Counted from the stretch's first letter, positions 45,631 to 57,830 are shown. The stretch: DNA of 64,000 nt from Paulinella micropora (GCA_009731375.1 BJOX01000260.1:660739-724738), one strand, 5' to 3'. Made by a program: numbers and translations. Notes: generated by a model not told the origin, from the letters alone.

Positions 45631-46767
45631 ATGTTCCGTCTTGCTGCCATCAATCCCGATCTACGAACGGACATGCGCCTTAAGATTTTGAGGCAGCTCA
45701 ACTTTTACGCGCACATGGACTGGATTTGTTGCGTCTCCTCTGGCGGACTCAACGCGGCTACAGCCTACCTTACAGACAAGCTAGACCCGGATCAGCAACG
45801 CTACCTCTGGTACAACTTGGCCCATTGGATCGATGTCGGACAACGAGCGGATAAGCCTTTTCTCCAACGCGAACTAGACTTCGACGCCGGTACCCGACAA
45901 GACCTTCCCGATGGCCTCTTTGCCTTCCGCGCTTCACGTAAAGCATGCCTTACACCCCATTTACCATGGTGTATTTGCACAGGTAAACACTGCGCAGGTA
46001 GCAAGCCCTCCGATCTACCTACACAGCCATCATTTTGGCTTTCCGCTATTAACCCCAGCCTACACATCTACTTACGACGGGAGATCCTTTCGGAACTCAA
46101 CTACTTCAGCAACTGCGGCCTCATCATCCCGTACTCTTTGGATCGCGCTTTCTTCAACGCATCAGGAGCCATCAACGGTGTGGCAAGCGTCAAAGACAAA
46201 GAGCGCGTTTGGCGGAGACTCGCTGAACTAGTCATCAAGGGGGAAAATAGTGTAGACCCTATTTGGTGTTCAATAGATACCGTACCATCACTCAACAGTA
46301 ACCAGTTCGCCTATAATGTCCCCGACGGCATTTTCGCATGGCAAGCGCTTCACCCCAACAAGACACATCAAGTGTGGTGCAAGTGTGGCTACGGCGATTG
46401 CCTTCACATCGACACTACTGGCGCTACAGGGACACGCAAGCCTAAACCGAAACCAGTTCGACCAGCTTTCAGCAGTAGTCTTGGTGGCAACCCCCGCTAC
46501 AAGAAAAACCGCAAACACATGCAACGCGCTAAGCGGACCAGATATCCGCCGGCCGGCGATGGCAAGTATCAACCCGACCAGGTATATCCGACCAGCCAAC
46601 AGGGCCGCACTGCCCATTATGGTCAGACAGCCCCTCGGCCCGTCCAAAACCCGAATTACAAGCCACCTCCGCGCCCACAGCATCGTTTTGCGGCTCCAAC
46701 ACAGCGCCGCCACTTCTACACTTCTACATGTACTCTCGGTCTGGTACCGGACACTAGCAGCGATTGA
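45631..46767 (+). CDS. ORF with two tandem ~110-residue modules and basic tail
   Basis: Module 1: FRLAAINPDLRTDMRLKILRQLNFY...LWYNLAHWIDVGQ...DLPDGLFAFRAS. Module 2: FWLSAINPSLHIYLRREILSELNYFSNCGLI...VWRRLAELVIKGENSVDPIWCSID...NVPDGIFAWQALHP. A CxC...C cluster (WCKCGYGDCLH) and a Lys/Arg-rich tail follow. The duplication is plain in sequence; the family is not known to me. Lies directly upstream of the RT. Confidence 0.45.
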   Translation: MFRLAAINPDLRTDMRLKILRQLNFYAHMDWICCVSSGGLNAATAYLTDKLDPDQQRYLWYNLAHWIDVGQRADKPFLQRELDFDAGTRQDLPDGLFAFRASRKACLTPHLPWCICTGKHCAGSKPSDLPTQPSFWLSAINPSLHIYLRREILSELNYFSNCGLIIPYSLDRAFFNASGAINGVASVKDKERVWRRLAELVIKGENSVDPIWCSIDTVPSLNSNQFAYNVPDGIFAWQALHPNKTHQVWCKCGYGDCLHIDTTGATGTRKPKPKPVRPAFSSSLGGNPRYKKNRKHMQRAKRTRYPPAGDGKYQPDQVYPTSQQGRTAHYGQTAPRPVQNPNYKPPPRPQHRFAAPTQRRHFYTSTCTLGLVPDTSSD

Positions 46768-47044
46768 ATACCAAACAGGGTCGGGCGTGACCATCAAGTC
46801 TGGAGCACTCTCCAGACACCGCCCTATTCTTACCGCCGGATCCTTCCACCATGGCTCTTCCCCACCGGGAAGTCACAGTCCTCGCTGTAAAGGATCCTCC
46901 ATACTTCGATCCCGCCATGGCGGAGCTCGCTGCAACATGCCCGGACCCGCGCATGCTTTACTGTACGGCAACGACGGTTAGTGGAACACAGACCACCCCG
47001 TGAATTCTCATTTCTGAGAGACTTTGCCGCGACTTTCTAGACAA

Positions 47045-48650
47045 ACAGGCCGCCAAACTTACCGCGCCGCCTGCGCCCAAATACGCACCTGAAGTCGTCA
47101 ACTCCGGCCTCACTGCAGAACAACAACGACTTGTATGTGCCCTNNNNNNNNNNGTATGGGCCCTCCTCGAAGAATTCGACGATGTCTTCCAAGATAAAGC
47201 AGGTGTCTTCAATCATACTGTCGTGTCGCTCATCCTCAAACCGGGAGCTAAACCAATTGCGGTGCAATGCCCAAATTGGACTCCAGCGGTACACCAATAC
47301 CTCAAAGGTTGGGCGATGGACGTTCTTACAGCCGGCCTCTGGTCCATGGCCTCTGCAAATTGTGCCTGGGCTAGTCGAGCCTGCCCCGTAGGAAAGTTTG
47401 AAGACTTAGCAAAGGAGGTCATCCGCGACATACGCAACGTCTACGACTACCGCGGTGCAAACGACAACCTCCACCTGCCTGTGCCAGGTTTACCCAACCC
47501 GGATCAATACCGCAAACTCTGGCACTACCTCAGTTCTATCGACATGGTCGACGGCTTCACGCATCTGAGACTCAATCCAGATGACGGTAGCCGCGATATT
47601 CTCGCTGTTTGGACACCCTTAGGACTCCTAGTTCCTAATTTTATGCCTCAAGGTGTTCACCGCGCCCCGGGAGACTTTCAACGCGCTATGGACAAGTCCT
47701 TCAACCATTTGGACTTTTGGAATAAATCCGCTTCGGCCTACCTCGGCGACGTCACAGACGGCTCCAACGACTTCGATACCCATCTTCGCGAGCTCCGATA
47801 CATCTTTCAAGCCATGCGAGACTCCGGCCTCCACGGTTCGGCCCGGAAACTACGCTTAGGCTATCGCGAGCTCAACATTCTGGGCAAACGCTGCAGCAAT
47901 AAAGGTATCGCCGCAGATTCTTCCAAGGTCGACGCTATTCTCAAGCTAGCCGACCCATCCAACGTCTCTGAAGTCCGATCAGTCTTAGGTATGACCAACT
48001 TCATCCAAGCCCATATCCCTGACTATTCCCGATTAGTGGCACCTCTGACCAATCTTCTCAAATCCACTCACGCTCGGCCCTCCGGTGCCCCTTACCTGAC
48101 CCGAGATGAGCGGAAATGCGTGAAGAAGCTCCGCCGTGTCCTCACTACGCTCCCCATTCTGGTGAAGTATGAGCCGTCGCAACGACTCTACCTCCGGACG
48201 GACGCAAGCCAGATCGGCATTGGCGGCGCACTTCATAATGGCCCAGAGCGCAACGCTCCGATCATCCAATACTTCTCCCAGAAGCTTACAAACACGCAAA
48301 CACGATGGGCGACCTACGTTCGTGAAGCCTACGGCGTCATCTACGGTATTCAACAGTGCCGCTACTACATCGATGCCAGCGATCACGAACTCACCATCGT
48401 CACAGACCACCGGCCCCTTTTGTGGCTATGGCACGCTCGCAGCCCCATGGTCGTCAACTGGGTTTTGGAGCACCTTCAGACGATTCGATTCAAAGTCGAA
48501 TACCTACCAGGTAAGCAAACCCAACTCTCCGACGGTCTCTCACGTGTCCCTTGCATCGCCCCCGGCCAGCCCACCCTGATTGGCGAAGCCGAGGCGACTC
48601 TCCAGCTTCTATCCACCATTCCAGCACCCCAGGCTCTACCCTTTGGTTAG
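47045..48650 (+). CDS. Ty3/gypsy-type reverse transcriptase and RNase H (degenerate)
   Basis: N-terminal RT fingers (EEFDDVFQDKAGVFNHTV...LKPGAKPIAVQC) are interrupted by N10 at 47144-47153. Then SSIDMVDGFTHLRL, PQGVHRAPGDFQRAMD, and YLGDVTDGSNDFDTHL where YxDD is expected; the first catalytic Asp of the pair reads Gly, and the usual KC...FLG downstream is also altered. RNase H follows with LYLRTDASQIGIGGAL, REAYGVIYGIQQCRYYI and IVTDHRPLLWL. The RT is likely inactive. Confidence 0.75.
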
Positions 48651-50642
48651 CAGTTGAAGGCACAAACGCGGCACTGGATACCCATCTCAAGTCCCTATCT
48701 TGCCGGATCCTCCGCGGCGGCCCCACTCTACGTAGCATTCAAGCCCCATGGGACTTGGCCATTGTCATTCCCTCTGCTGAACGCTCCCCGATGGTTGCCC
48801 GCGACATGTTCGCTCTCCGCAAGCCCTTCGCACTGCTCATGCCTCAAGACTTGGTTCATTGCGTCCCCGATGAAACTCTTCCGCAGACGATCGTCGAGCA
48901 GTGCCGCAAGATCTTATTCCTTGACGACGACCTCGTCTGGCTCGTACATGGACTTGGAATGGAGCAACACGTCATCTCAGTCTCCGCCGGCTCAGCAGAG
49001 CTGATCCTCCGACAAGGTATCGCAGTCAAGGTTTATGTCCCAGAAGAGCTACGCCGTCCCTTTTTCAATTATGCCCACCTCATGCAGAACCACGCCAAGG
49101 CGCCGACACTCGTCCCCTTTATCAAGGAGCGCTACATTTGGTTCCGCACAGACGGTATGGATATCATGCATCATGACGTCCTCGCCGCCCTCCGTGACTG
49201 CCACTTTTGCCAACTAGTCCACGCCCGCCTGACCCTTAACCACGGCCGATATTCATCGCTCACATGGACGCATCAAGGACAGGGCATCGGCCTCGACCAC
49301 GTTCACATCGGCATCCCCGGCGTCACCTCTCAGTACATACTGACCATCGTCGATCTTTTCTCGGGATTTCTCCAATTTTATCCCATGCGTCTCGACATCC
49401 GCGGAAGAAACAATGGAACTCATCCTCAATCGATGGGCCTACATCTTTGGTTTTCCGAAGTCTATCTTCTCCGATTACCATAGTTCTTTCGTTGGCACGT
49501 TGGCCAAACGATTTTGCAGCGTAGCCGGCGTCGAATGGCTCACCACCGCGCCCTACTCGCATCATCAACTCGGCTACGTTGAATGTCGCCACAAAGCTAT
49601 CCGCACGGCTATCCAGTCTCTCCCTAAGGCAGAAAAGACCAACTGGCCCAGCATCATCCCTTCTCTCTCCTTCGCTCAGAACACATACGTTTCTACAGCA
49701 ACCGGCACTACTGCCTTTGAAGGAATGCTCGCCCGCAAGCCCCGCTGCACGTTGGACTTCTTCGACTCGCCGGAGATTGTCAATGCCCGCGCTACCGCTT
49801 CCAGCGCCGCCCTTGACGCATCACCGACACTGTCAATACAGTCGGCCGAACAGATCGCACTGTTAAACAGCGCCCGCACCGCTGTCACAACTTACATCAG
49901 CGCGTGCACCACCGTTACCCGCACCCGGTCCGTCGCTCAAAAGAACAAAGGCCGCCGCAAGGCTGTCAAGGAATGGAAAGTAAACGCGACAGTCTCCGTC
50001 TACCGCCCCAAGCCTTCCAAGCAAGGCATTCCAGCCTCCTCCGTTCTTCAGTTTGACGGCCCCTACACCATCGTTGAGCAGGTCAGCTCAAACTGCTTCA
50101 AGCTGCGTCATCTCAAGACCAACAAGGTACTGAAACGCATCGACCGCTCACACCTCGCTCCGTATACTGCACCCACTGACGGCCTCGCCCCGCTCAACAC
50201 GGTCGCAGTAGACGATCACGACGACGACTCAGTCAACAACACCATCGGCGAAGTCGTAGCATTCATCGACCGCGATCAGGTTAAACTTGGCATCGTTTTA
50301 GACGAGGACCCAGAGAACGAGGAAAACGACCTCGTAGTTCACCAGCTCGGTACGACCTCAGACAAGAACCCTCTCTTCCGTCCCATCTACGAAGATACAA
50401 AGGATCAAACCACTATCAAACGCTGGGGTAATCCCTTGGCCCACTGGAAGCCCCTTCTCTTCGACACAACAAAAGATCAACTCGTTCATCGACACATCGA
50501 GTGGCGCTCTCACAAGACCAACAAAGACAAAGGCCGACTTCCAGCCAGCGTTCTTAAGCGTCTCAAAGGCCCTCTCATCACCAGCGAATCCTTCCCACTT
50601 CATATCTTCAAGAAGGGTAAGCAAGCTACATCGAAGGAATAG
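48590..50642 (+). CDS. Retroelement integrase with H2C2 zinc motif and GPY/F-like C-terminus
   Basis: H2C2-like region HLMQNHAKAP...CHFCQ (49077-49213). The DDE core: LDHVHIG (D1), IFSDYHSSFVG (D2) and YVECRHKAI (E), split by a frameshift near 49400. After a long helical segment, a GPY/F-type beta segment (LQFDGPYTIVEQVSSNCFKLRHLKTNKVLKRIDRSHLAPY, 50048-50167). An extra C-terminal ~150 residues (TIKRWGNPLAHWKP..., HIEWRSHKTNKDKG) end at TAG 50640. The frame also differs from the RNase H ORF (shift ~48580-48650). Confidence 0.7.
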
Positions 50643-50660
50643 CCACCTCAATACTCTCAA

Positions 50661-52520
50661 GTGTGTTTTACACATCGTACCGGCTTCACCCGCCACAGCC
50701 CAGCGCTTTTCCCACTTGGCCCGCCATCGTCCCTAGACGAGCTACGCCACGACCAGAGTATCCCTGTAAGTCCTTGGTCGCCTTTTATGCCTGCAGGTCA
50801 ACAATCATCCTCATCGAATCTGAACACCTCAGTGATTATATTGGCATGGCATAATTGGTGCATTAAATTTGGTTCATCTCGGCTGTGCGATACATGGCCA
50901 CCTAGCTTTCTACTGCTCGACGTCAGCTCCCTGGTATCAACGCATCGCTACTGCGCCTCAATTGTCTCAGTTCCGCTTCCGCATCCCGATATCCGGCCCC
51001 GGCTGATCTCCGTCTACACTGCGCTACACATCGACGCACTTCTTTTTCATCCTCCTCCTGGATTTAAAGACTCTCAGATTCATCTTTCTCAGCCTTTTCT
51101 CCTACTTTTTTTTTTCTGAGACAAGTCACTGACCAATCGTTAGTCACTCGCTCTGTACGCAACTCTACTCAACCGTTAGGTCGGGGGGGGGGGGGGAGCT
51201 ATCAGACTGAGCACTTTAACGACCGGCCCGTTAGATTCTCCTCTGCACGACGTTTCGACTTCACTAACTAGCTTTCGATTTCGTCCAGGAATGACTTAAA
51301 ACGATTTAATCAAAGTTTTTACAGCAATCATGATTGCCATTTTCCCCTTCTCCATTGTCTTTTGAGAGTCCCATGATATACCGAAACCCACAACTTGAAT
51401 TACTGTGAATTTTGGGGAACACAGTCAAGAGCCTTCATAACATAAAAATGATAATTGGCCCGTGCACTGCGTGCACAGCCATGAGTTTGGCTCCGAAAGA
51501 TTTTCCCAAATGAAAGTTCAGGACTGTTTTTACTTGAAGATGTTACAACTTGTTCAATTTCAAGTGTCACACGAAACCAACTCACAATCTACGCTCACCC
51601 ACGATCGTACGTTGCACCCATGACCTGCAAACAAGTAGAAACCTACGTAATAAACGAAGTGACCTCTCAGCTATTTACTGGTATTTCACCTACTCTCAGG
51701 ACATAGAGACTTTTAATAAGAGTTCGTTGTGTATTTATCCCTTGGGGATGTATCCACTGAAACTCACAGGCACATAACCAAATGGGAAAAACCTTCGTAA
51801 CTGCTTCTTGAAGATAAACCGGCACTCGGGGCGTCCCCCTCCTACCGGCTTGCGACTTCCACGAAACAGAAATTTAACAATACTGAAACAATTCCCGCCA
51901 GTCCAACTGCCGACGTCACACAAAAGATGTACCTCTAGACTCGAAATTGACACACGAAACTGCCTGATATGGGTAATAAGGGTAATGGTAAAAGCTGGTG
52001 CCACCAGTACCAGAAAAGGTACTCTAATTGACTGTATTAATTACTAATAATACTACTAACCGTGACGATTACTGCTAACGTATAAAAATAGCAATACGGA
52101 CATAACTGAGGAGGAAGGGTCTAATTAATTGTCCAATGCTTCCCGGTAGTCAGGCCTGGCAGGCCAGGCCCGGATCGTATCAGACTCTTCGGTAGAGCCA
52201 TTACAAGTCACGTAGTAGACTATCATCGGACCGGGAACAAAGTCACCGTCGAGACTGGGTATGTGAGCCTGTATTACCGACGACAAGCGGTAAATGATTT
52301 AAGTCTTTGCGCTCATTTTTCGCAATCAATAGTTCATGCATGAAAATGCAGGACACATCGTTGGGAAGGCTCGTGTCGGGTCCGAGCGTTCAAAGGATAG
52401 CTTCAACATATCGGAACACCACGATTGATGCAGAGCGATAAGATCGAAGTTGAATGATTTCGCCATTTGAGTGTTGGAGGCTTTGGTAATATTAAAAGCC
52501 CACTGCCGGCGGGGTGCCGG
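50661..52520. other. Intergenic host-like DNA without recognisable gene
   Basis: Mixed-composition sequence. One weak plus-strand frame at 50661-51119 has no recognisable domain and may be retroelement 3' sequence. G13 run at 51184-51196. No LTR match to the 39.4-39.6 kb region seen. Nothing else identified. Confidence 0.5.
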
Positions 52521-52528
52521 GGATGCGA

Positions 52529-54646
52529 TCAATTTACTATGATTTTCAAATCGAGCAGGGTTGGTAGGTAATCGCTATTGGCAGTGAGGCGAGAAGCGGC
52601 AGCCTGCACCGCGTTGCGCCGCGCACCACTGTGTCTCAGGTCCAGCATGTGCAACGCCAAGCCGGATTGAAGAAGCACCTCCAAGCAGCGAGCGCTGACG
52701 TTCGGGCAATATGTCAGAAAAAGCTGCTGGAGCGGCAGACCGTGCAACTCGCGCAAACTAGCCTCGTCTATCTTGTTGTGTGCTAGATCCAATTGCTGCA
52801 GGGGCAGAGAAGCTGCCGACAGCGCCCTCAGCCCGTTGAGATCAACTAAGGCACAGTTCCGCAGGATTAGCGTATGTAAGGCCAGACCGCGGAGAGCGCC
52901 TAGTCCCGTATGATCCACTCGCGTGAAGCTCAAGCTGAGCCAACGCAGCGAACGAGGCAGCATTTTCATACCAACAACCACGGTATGTTGACATGGCTTA
53001 GAGAGAACCAAAAATCTCGTGGGATTTGCGTGATTTTCCGGAAAATTTAAGCTCAAATGGAGCAAATGCAGCGAACGCAGCGAATTAGACAGATACGACA
53101 TGAATACACCCACAGTAAATTGACATGTAACAGGGGAGCAAAAAGCAAAATCTCACTGCATTTGCAGTGATTTCCGGGAAGAAGCTCAAGCTGAGCAAAC
53201 GCAGCGAACAATGCAGACACCACATATCTACAGCGAGCGCGAACATGTAGGAGGAAAAATCTCGCTGTATTTGCTGTGATTTCCCGGAAAGACGTGGAAA
53301 CGACATACTGCAACTACAGTAACATCGACACATAAGAGGTGAGCAAAAATCATGCGATATTTGCGGTGATTGTCCGGAAACTTTAAGCTCAAACAGAGCA
53401 AACGCAGCGAACGACGCAGACAACACATACCTACAGCGTGGACATGTAAGACGGGGAGCAAAAGCCTCACGGTGAATTCCCGGAAAATTTAAGCTCAAGC
53501 TGAGCAAACGCAGCGAACGATGCAGATACGACATATCTACAGCCACAGTGCATCGACATGTAAGAGAGGAGCGGATTTGCCCGATAATTTTGCGCGTTTT
53601 CGCATGCAAATTTGTCAGGCCGACCTACCTAAGTTAGTGATGGTTTCGCAGTCTGTGAGGTCGAGTATTTCCACAGGCAGGTGTTGCAGCTGCTGTAGGT
53701 CTTGGTCCTTGATGTTGGAGCCGGCCTGCTCACAGCGATACCACACAGTAATGTGAGATCAGTGGACACTTTAGTTTCCATGGCCGCTATGCCACACTTG
53801 TTGCCCAACAAAGCCTTTTTGTATCCGTAACAGAATACATAAAAACATATATACACAGCCTGTTTACAGCCATAATAGATATACATGTTACCAGGTTGAG
53901 TTTCTGCAGGGATTTCAGTCCGGCCAGGTGCTGCAGCTTGCCGTCGCAACCTTGAACATGATTTAGGAAAACGTTTTGCTTTGACGATTACTGTAGTTGT
54001 AACCACAAGGACAGCTTCCACAGTGTGTGTTGCTGTTGTTATTATTTCGATTTGTTGTTGAATTGCTGCTGTTGTTGCTAAACCTCACCTTACCGGGGAT
54101 TTCCAGACGGCGTAAGTTTGTCGTGTTCAGAAGACAGGACAGGCTTTCCCCGCCTAACAACCCTTCATCCGCGTGGACCACCAGCGATTGCAGTGAGGGA
54201 ACGCCACGGGGCAAGAGCGAGTTGAGGTCACGTCCCGGGAGCTGCGAGACGGAGAGGTGCAGCGACTGGATTACAAAAAACATAACACGCAGACATAATA
54301 ACTTCCTAGTCCTTACGGACAAGTGTGTCGTTCTCAGATTTTATTCGTCGCTACGTCTTGTGCAGTATCTTGTTGGAAAGCTCTGACCATGAGCTTTCCG
54401 ATGAGAAATGACACAGGCATCGGACGCAAATGAGGACTGAGAACGAACGCTTGAAGTCATCGCTCATTATAATTAAGAACTGAGAAAACTTCTCATACCT
54501 GCAGAGGCATTCCTACTAAAACTCTGCCAAGCGCTTCCGACAAGCGAACTGTGCGGTTGTGGCTCCACACCGTGAGGGCCTCCAGCCTTAGCCCCTGAAG
54601 ACTGTACAGACTGATATCGCTGTCTCCTACCACACCTACGAGACAG

Positions 54647-54698
<52 letters not shown>

Positions 54699-54790
54699 GG
54701 ATAGATAGATACACACCGTCCAGTGTCAAAGCACGTAGGCTGGATAATCTTCGTAGCCAGCGCTCAGGAGCCAATAAGGACACACCACTC
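52529..54790 (-). CDS. Host leucine-rich-repeat gene, multi-exon (3' part)
   Basis: Minus-strand LRR segments end at good GT donors. SLRALTLDG at ~54722-54740. LEALTVWSHNR...VGMPLQ with exon edge 54499 (GTATGA). SLHLSVSQLPGRDLNSLLP...LRRLEIP edge 54094 (GTAAGG). KLQHLAGLKSLQKLNL edge 53892 (GTAAC). DLQQLQHLPVEILDLTD edge 53629 (GTAGGT). A last exon of ~430 bp (ends 52529) carries at least five repeats such as LPLQQLDLAHNKIDEASLREL. ~24-26-residue LRRs of the kind found in eukaryotic protein-binding scaffolds. Exon phases not verified. More exons may lie upstream (55.7-56.0 kb, LATLQ and QTTLQ edges). Confidence 0.55.
53020..53560 (-). repeat. Tandem remnants of an LRR exon
   Basis: Four spaced copies of a segment reading, on the minus strand, RSLRLLSLSLNFPG (around 53045-53080, 53170-53200, 53385-53415, 53490-53520). 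Each is preceded by a similar T-rich stretch and a CGACATGTC/CTACAG-type flank. They look like duplicated LRR-exon starts, now intronic or pseudo-exons. Confidence 0.5.
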
Positions 54791-54949
54791 ACCATTAATT
54801 CGTGCGTGTGTTTGTGAGAGAGTGCAGCGGCCGTGTCAAAGGAGTCGCACAGCAGCGAGGAAAATCGCCGACCAAGCCATCCTATCACTTTATCAGGGAC
54901 AATGGCACCTAGCGATAGCAGTGTGTGTGTGTGTGTGTAAAGTGGATAT

Positions 54950-54981
<32 letters not shown>

Positions 54982-55117
54982 ATGAGAGATGAGAGAGAGA
55001 GAGAGAATGAGAGAAGAGAGAGAGAGAGAGAGCCATCGCAGCATCTCGTCTGGAACAATAGCCCCTAGTGAGAGCGTGGTTGTGTGTGTATTTGTGTGTG
55101 TGTGTATGTGTGTTGTG

Positions 55118-55205
<88 letters not shown>

Positions 55206-55402
55206 NNNNNNNNNNNNNNNNNNNNNNNNNNNNNNNNNNNNNNNNNNNNNNNNNNNNNNNNNNNNNNNNNNNNNNNNNNNNNNNNNNNNNNNNNNNNNNN
55301 NNNNNNNNNNNNNNNNNNNNNNNNNNNNNNNNNNNNNNNNNNNNNNNNNNNNNNNNNNNNNNNNNNNNNNNNNNNNNNNNNNNNNNNNNNNNNNNNNNNN
55401 NN

Positions 55403-55493
<91 letters not shown>

Positions 55494-55564
55494 TCCCAGC
55501 ACCTTATCCGGAACGATGGCCCCTCGTGATGGTATTGTGTGTGTGCGTAAGTGTAGTGTATAAG

Positions 55565-55624
<60 letters not shown>

Positions 55625-55730
55625 ATTAGAGCATCTCTGAAACAATAGCATGGTGTGTGTGTGTGCGTGCGTGCGTGTGTGGGTAGTGTATGTATGTAAG
55701 AGATACGCACGACACAAGATATGTAAGAGC
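54640..55730. repeat. GATA, GA and GT microsatellites with 197-N gap
   Basis: (GATA)n 54641-54712; (GT)n and (GA)n blocks at 54920-55205; gap N197 at 55206-55402; (GT)n 55403-55430; (GA)n 55438-55490; (GAAA)n/(GA)n 55564-55622; GT/GC repeats 55652-55700. Long translated frames here are repeat artefacts. Confidence 0.9.
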
Positions 55731-56430
55731 TAACCTTGCAGTGTGGCTAGTGCTTGCTCGTGCTGTGTGTTTAGCACAATGGTTCACAGACGCACGCCAC
55801 AAGAGCGGCTTACCTTGCAGTGTGGTTTGTCCCAGCTTGAGCTGTGGGTGTAGCACAATTGGCCACGCGTCTTCAGGCAAGGCTTGCACGTGCCGGTATA
55901 CCCGGGCCAGTCTACACACAGCACAATTGGCTACGTGTCTTGAGTCTACACACAGCACAATGAGCAACGTGCCTTCAGGCAGCTTGGAGCCGGTATACCC
56001 GGGCCAGTCTGCGCAAAGATCGCAAACTCCAATAAGAAGTTCCTTAAGTGCAATCAACAATCACTTCAAACCCTTCGTTCTCAGCCAGTTCTGGTTTTTA
56101 CGGCTGTGCAGCGGCTCGTTTGAAAGCTCTCGTCAAGAGCTTTCTAATGAGCTATCACATAGGTTGTTCATGTAAATATTGGCTGAGATTGAAGTGTGCG
56201 AAGTCATAGTTCATTAAACTCAAAAACCAGAAACTTCTCAACACTTCTGGAAGGCCCATTCTACACTAGGAACGCAACACCGCTGTGTCAGGCGCATTCT
56301 ACGCGAGACCGACATGTTGGGTGTCGAGACAGCCACCCCAGACCAGCAAAAACAGGCCTGCGGTGGCTCTCTCGCCCCAGAAACCCGATTTTTCTGGGTG
56401 GTGGAGAGAATCCCGGGGAGCAGCGCGAAG
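55731..56430. other. Unique host-like sequence, possible upstream LRR exons
   Basis: Minus-strand pieces ending LATLQ (edge ~55739, GTTAGC) and LGQTTLQ (edge ~55816, GTAAGC) look like further exon ends. A ~100-bp segment at 56100-56240 (GAAAGCTCTCGTCAAGAGCTTTC...) resembles 54370-54500, suggesting duplicated intron sequence. No complete gene. Confidence 0.35.
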
Positions 56431-56434
56431 TGCT

Positions 56435-56765
56435 CGATGGGTGATAGGAGGGGAAAAAACACGTGACACAGCAGCTCAATGGGGTGATAGGAGGGAAGGC
56501 ACGTGATACAACAGCTCAAATGGTAATAGGAGAGAAAGCACGTGATACCTGGGCAGCAGTGTGAAGTGCTCAATGGGTGATAGGAGGGAAAATACATGAT
56601 ACAGCAGCTCGACCTGAACAATGGGTGATAGGAGGAAAAGCACGTGATACAGCGGCTCGATCTGGAGAAATAGACACAAAGGATGATAGCACGTGACAAA
56701 GCTGGAGCAATAGACATAATGAGTGGTAGGAGGGAAAACACGTGACACAGCAGCTCGGCATGGAG
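56435..56765. repeat. Minisatellite (GGTGATAGGAGGGAAAGCACGTGATACAGCAGCTC-type units)
   Basis: About seven diverged units of roughly 40-50 bp, each with GATAGGAGGGAAA, a CACGTGATAC core and CAGCAGCTC. CACGTG in most units could bind bHLH-type factors, but no function is shown. Followed by a (GATA)n array at 56775-56955. Confidence 0.65.
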
Positions 56766-56856
56766 AAATAGAAATAGACAAACAAATAGATAAATAGATA
56801 AATGGAGATAGATATCTTAGATAGATAGACAGAAAAATAGATAGATAGGAAGATAG

Positions 56857-56889
<33 letters not shown>

Positions 56890-56908
56890 GGTAGATAGAT
56901 AGATAAGG

Positions 56909-56954
<46 letters not shown>

Positions 56955-56955
56955 T

Positions 56956-57830
56956 GTTTGGTCTATCAGCTCTGCATATCCGAAGACATAGGCATCCATT
57001 CCACCCCGCCGCCAATCAGCGACTGGGTAGCGGGCTGGGAATGGGCACTAGGCCCCGAATTTGTGCAGTCTGACGGTTCTACGACCCTCCCTGGCTAGAG
57101 GGCCGTAAAACAACCCAGACACGTGTCCGTGATCACGTGCCCCGCCAAGGCTCGGGCCCGAGGGGTACACCAACCCTCGAGCTTCATCCAAGGCGACCAC
57201 TTTCGCGGCGGCCGGACTATACCTTAAGATCTCCCTGCTTATGTGCCTACCCGCACACAGGAAGATCCCACTCCCGTCTAGTCTCTGAACCTTTCCCATT
57301 TGTCAGGACACCACTGGGTAGTGGCGACGGAGGACTACCGGGCCAGCTGCAGCGGTGACATAAGTGGGCCGACGTCGAGAGTAGTGGCCATTTGCCATAT
57401 CCACTGGTCACTAAACTCACGTCGGAACACCAAGTCAGTCCAAGGCAGCCAATCAGAGGTAGTCGTACCGAGTAGGAGCCATGCGCGGGGTTGGCCTGAC
57501 AAGAAGGGACTTGGCTGCGGGTTACCCATTATTCCCTGCGTGGCCATATCCTTCGAGTTTTTACCATCCGACGAGCGTTACCTCGCCTGCTGCACCTTGC
57601 GGTTTCCCGCAGGCCGCGGTATCGAAGGCTCTTAGGGCTTTCCCGAACAGTTTGAGAGTGTATCGAGGGCCGATGAAGGGTAGTCATCAGCCCTGGCCAG
57701 TCACGCTGCACCAGCTGCGACTGCACAAACAACTGGTGAAGGGCTGAAGGAGATAGATAGATCGACCCCCAGGCTGTAGGTGCCAGTGGGTCGAGTCCAA
57801 CTCCGGGATGCAGTTTACCGTCATGCCCAG
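56956..57830. other. Unique host-like segment, no recognisable gene
   Basis: About 870 bp of non-repetitive sequence between GATA arrays. Several short frames on both strands, none with a recognisable domain or consistent coding character. Confidence 0.4.

Larger units (their letters stand above)
39420..50660 (+). mobile_element. Degenerate Ty3/gypsy-like retroelement (possibly nested)
   Basis: A continuous plus-strand coding block with codon use unlike the viral part. Order: gag-like ORF, zinc-knuckle and protease-like region, ~6 kb of module-repeat ORFs, then reverse transcriptase, RNase H, H2C2/DDE integrase and a GPY/F-like C-terminal segment. Domain order RT-RH-IN is that of Ty3/gypsy (Metaviridae). 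Multiple frameshifts, an N10 at 47144-47153, and no LTRs that I can find by eye. Boundaries approximate. Confidence 0.7.

Noticed and set aside
39420-51200. LTRs flanking the retroelement
   Set aside because: I looked for matching sequence between 39.4-39.7 kb and 50.6-51.2 kb and saw none. An alignment would be needed to find diverged LTRs.
54920-55625. CRISPR-like alternation of repeats
   Set aside because: Only GA and GT microsatellites of variable length without unique spacers; eukaryotic host context.
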